Shown here: positions 31,153-32,003 of the stretch, piece after piece
Numbering within the stretch: position 1 is the first letter of the stretch
Layout: each line of letters starts with the position of its first letter
NCBI GenBank assembly: GCA_007135385.1
Contig: SLIY01000224.1
Span: 1 to 32,003, forward strand
Direction: 5' to 3'
DNA from: Leptolyngbyaceae cyanobacterium CSSed165cm_216
GTDB taxonomy: Bacteria; Cyanobacteriota; Cyanobacteriia; Phormidesmidales; Phormidesmidaceae
Length of the DNA: 32,003 nt
Made by a program: the position numbers and the translations under genes
Notes under the pieces: generated by a model
What the model was told of the DNA's origin: nothing
Database searches by the model: none
The model's input: the letters and a program-made list of their open reading frames with translations, nothing else

Positions 31153-32003
31153 TTACACCGACGACGCCGGAAACTTGGCCGCCAGGGTCAGGGTGGGGGG
31201 CACCCAGCGGCGAATCCCGACCAGCAAGCCCATCAGCGACAGCAACATCAGGGCCGCATAGAGATCTCCCCCCCAACCCTCATGGAGCCAGTCAAACGCG
31301 GTTGCCTGTCCTGTACCGTGAAAATAGCTCAGCAGGGTGTTGCGAATCATGTTAGCGGCCAGACTAACCAGGACCACCATCGCTAGAAATAGTCCGGTTT
31401 GTAGCCGCGATCGCTGCAAACCAGTCCAGTAGATCAGCATCAGCGCCACGTATAAACTCGTCAGCAACAGCTTCAGCCCAGCACAGTGGGGGGCCACCTC
31501 CACGGTTTGGCCATTGACGTAGAGATACACCTGGTCCACCACCACCTGAATGCCCAACTGGGTCAGCAAAAATCCCGCCCCTGCCGCGATCAATCGCTGT
31601 AGGGGCAACATGTAGGGCTCAATTAAATAGGGCAACTGGGTCGGGGTCGCCAAAGCCAACAGTAACAGTGGCATCGCCTGTAGTTTCAGCCCTGCTGTAG
31701 ATTTTAGGCTCAGACACAGCCCCACCAGCAACAGCGGCAACGACAGGTTCATCCAGTCGGTCAAGCGAGTGGCATACATCAGTGCCGCCAGCCCCATTAG
31801 CCCCAGCCCCTCAGGATGGCAATGGTTCGGCAACTGGACCCACCGCTGCCGCTGGGTCCAGCTCAGGTAGGCGGCAAAGGGGAGGCCAATCAACCCATGG
31901 CTGAAATACTCGTGTTGAATGCTGATCGTTTTATGCAGCCAACCATCTACCCAGTGCAGCAGCAGCGGCGCGTACAGCAAGGCTAGGAGAGCAACGATGG
32001 CCC
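31153..32003 (-). CDS. Cyanoexosortase, 5' end outside window
   Basis: A polytopic membrane protein with at least seven hydrophobic segments; the frame is open to the window edge, so the N-terminus is missing. All three exosortase active-site residues are visible: Cys in VAPHCAGLKLLLTSLY, Arg in AANMIRNTLLSYFHGTG and His in WLHEGWGGDLY. Exosortases cleave PEP-CTERM signals from secreted proteins and probably pass them to polysaccharide. The IQHEYFSHGLIGLPFAAY stretch resembles the cyanoexosortase B type from memory. No PEP-CTERM substrate gene is in the window. Confidence 0.9.
   Translation of the reverse strand, partial: AIVALLALLYAPLLLHWVDGWLHKTISIQHEYFSHGLIGLPFAAYLSWTQRQRWVQLPNHCHPEGLGLMGLAALMYATRLTDWMNLSLPLLLVGLCLSLKSTAGLKLQAMPLLLLALATPTQLPYLIEPYMLPLQRLIAAGAGFLLTQLGIQVVVDQVYLYVNGQTVEVAPHCAGLKLLLTSLYVALMLIYWTGLQRSRLQTGLFLAMVVLVSLAANMIRNTLLSYFHGTGQATAFDWLHEGWGGDLYAALMLLSLMGLLVGIRRWVPPTLTLAAKFPASSV

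Overview
The window looks like chromosomal DNA of a filamentous, probably leptolyngbya-like, cyanobacterium. The evidence is the dense HIP1 palindrome GCGATCGC throughout, plant-type ferredoxins, a FurB/Zur-type regulator, DUF3326 and DUF2854 proteins, an Rcp1-type response regulator, heptanucleotide (STRR-like) intergenic arrays and a cyanoexosortase. The species assignment is inference. No tRNA, rRNA, CRISPR array or intact transposon was recognised.

Left edge (1-3.9 kb): a minus-strand pair that looks like an immune or signalling module. A 134-residue protein with a hydrophobic N-terminus and a short C-terminal motif (EKIGVVNQGTVVNQQN) lies 10 bases upstream of an NB-ARC/TPR STAND ATPase whose extreme N-terminus carries almost the same motif. 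The ATPase runs off the window. This layout matches the effector/NLR amyloid-signalling pairs known from multicellular bacteria and is the most interesting item here. A secreted double peptidoglycan-binding protein and a degenerate ADP-ribosylglycohydrolase-like protein follow.

3.9-13.7 kb: a PgpH-type 7TM-HD protein (predicted c-di-AMP phosphodiesterase); a likely four-gene minus-strand run tsaE, EVE-domain gene, 105-codon hypothetical, exbD; an orphan ParA ATPase; a small secreted protein; purD; and a response regulator followed by a REC-histidine kinase.

13.7-20.8 kb: mostly cyanobacterial conserved genes of unknown role: a 60-codon ORF coupled by TAATG to a DUF3326 gene, a long-tailed [2Fe-2S] ferredoxin behind a 57-aa coiled-coil protein, a DUF2854 membrane protein, a BON-like protein, a secreted FAD-dependent oxidoreductase, an HTH protein and a one-helix membrane peptide.

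20.8-32 kb: housekeeping genes ppa, petF, fabI, hisA, an EamA transporter, purS-purQ, zur, eno and a saccharopine dehydrogenase-like gene. The right edge holds an exosortase, open at its 5' end, with its system-associated protein. A 55-aa ORF lies behind fabI.

The intergenic DNA is rich in small repeats: two heptamer arrays sharing one junction sequence, three copies of a 22-bp core with heptamer tails, several perfect hairpins, and short tandem duplications at gene ends (pgpH, parA, zur) and in one leader (10.4 kb).
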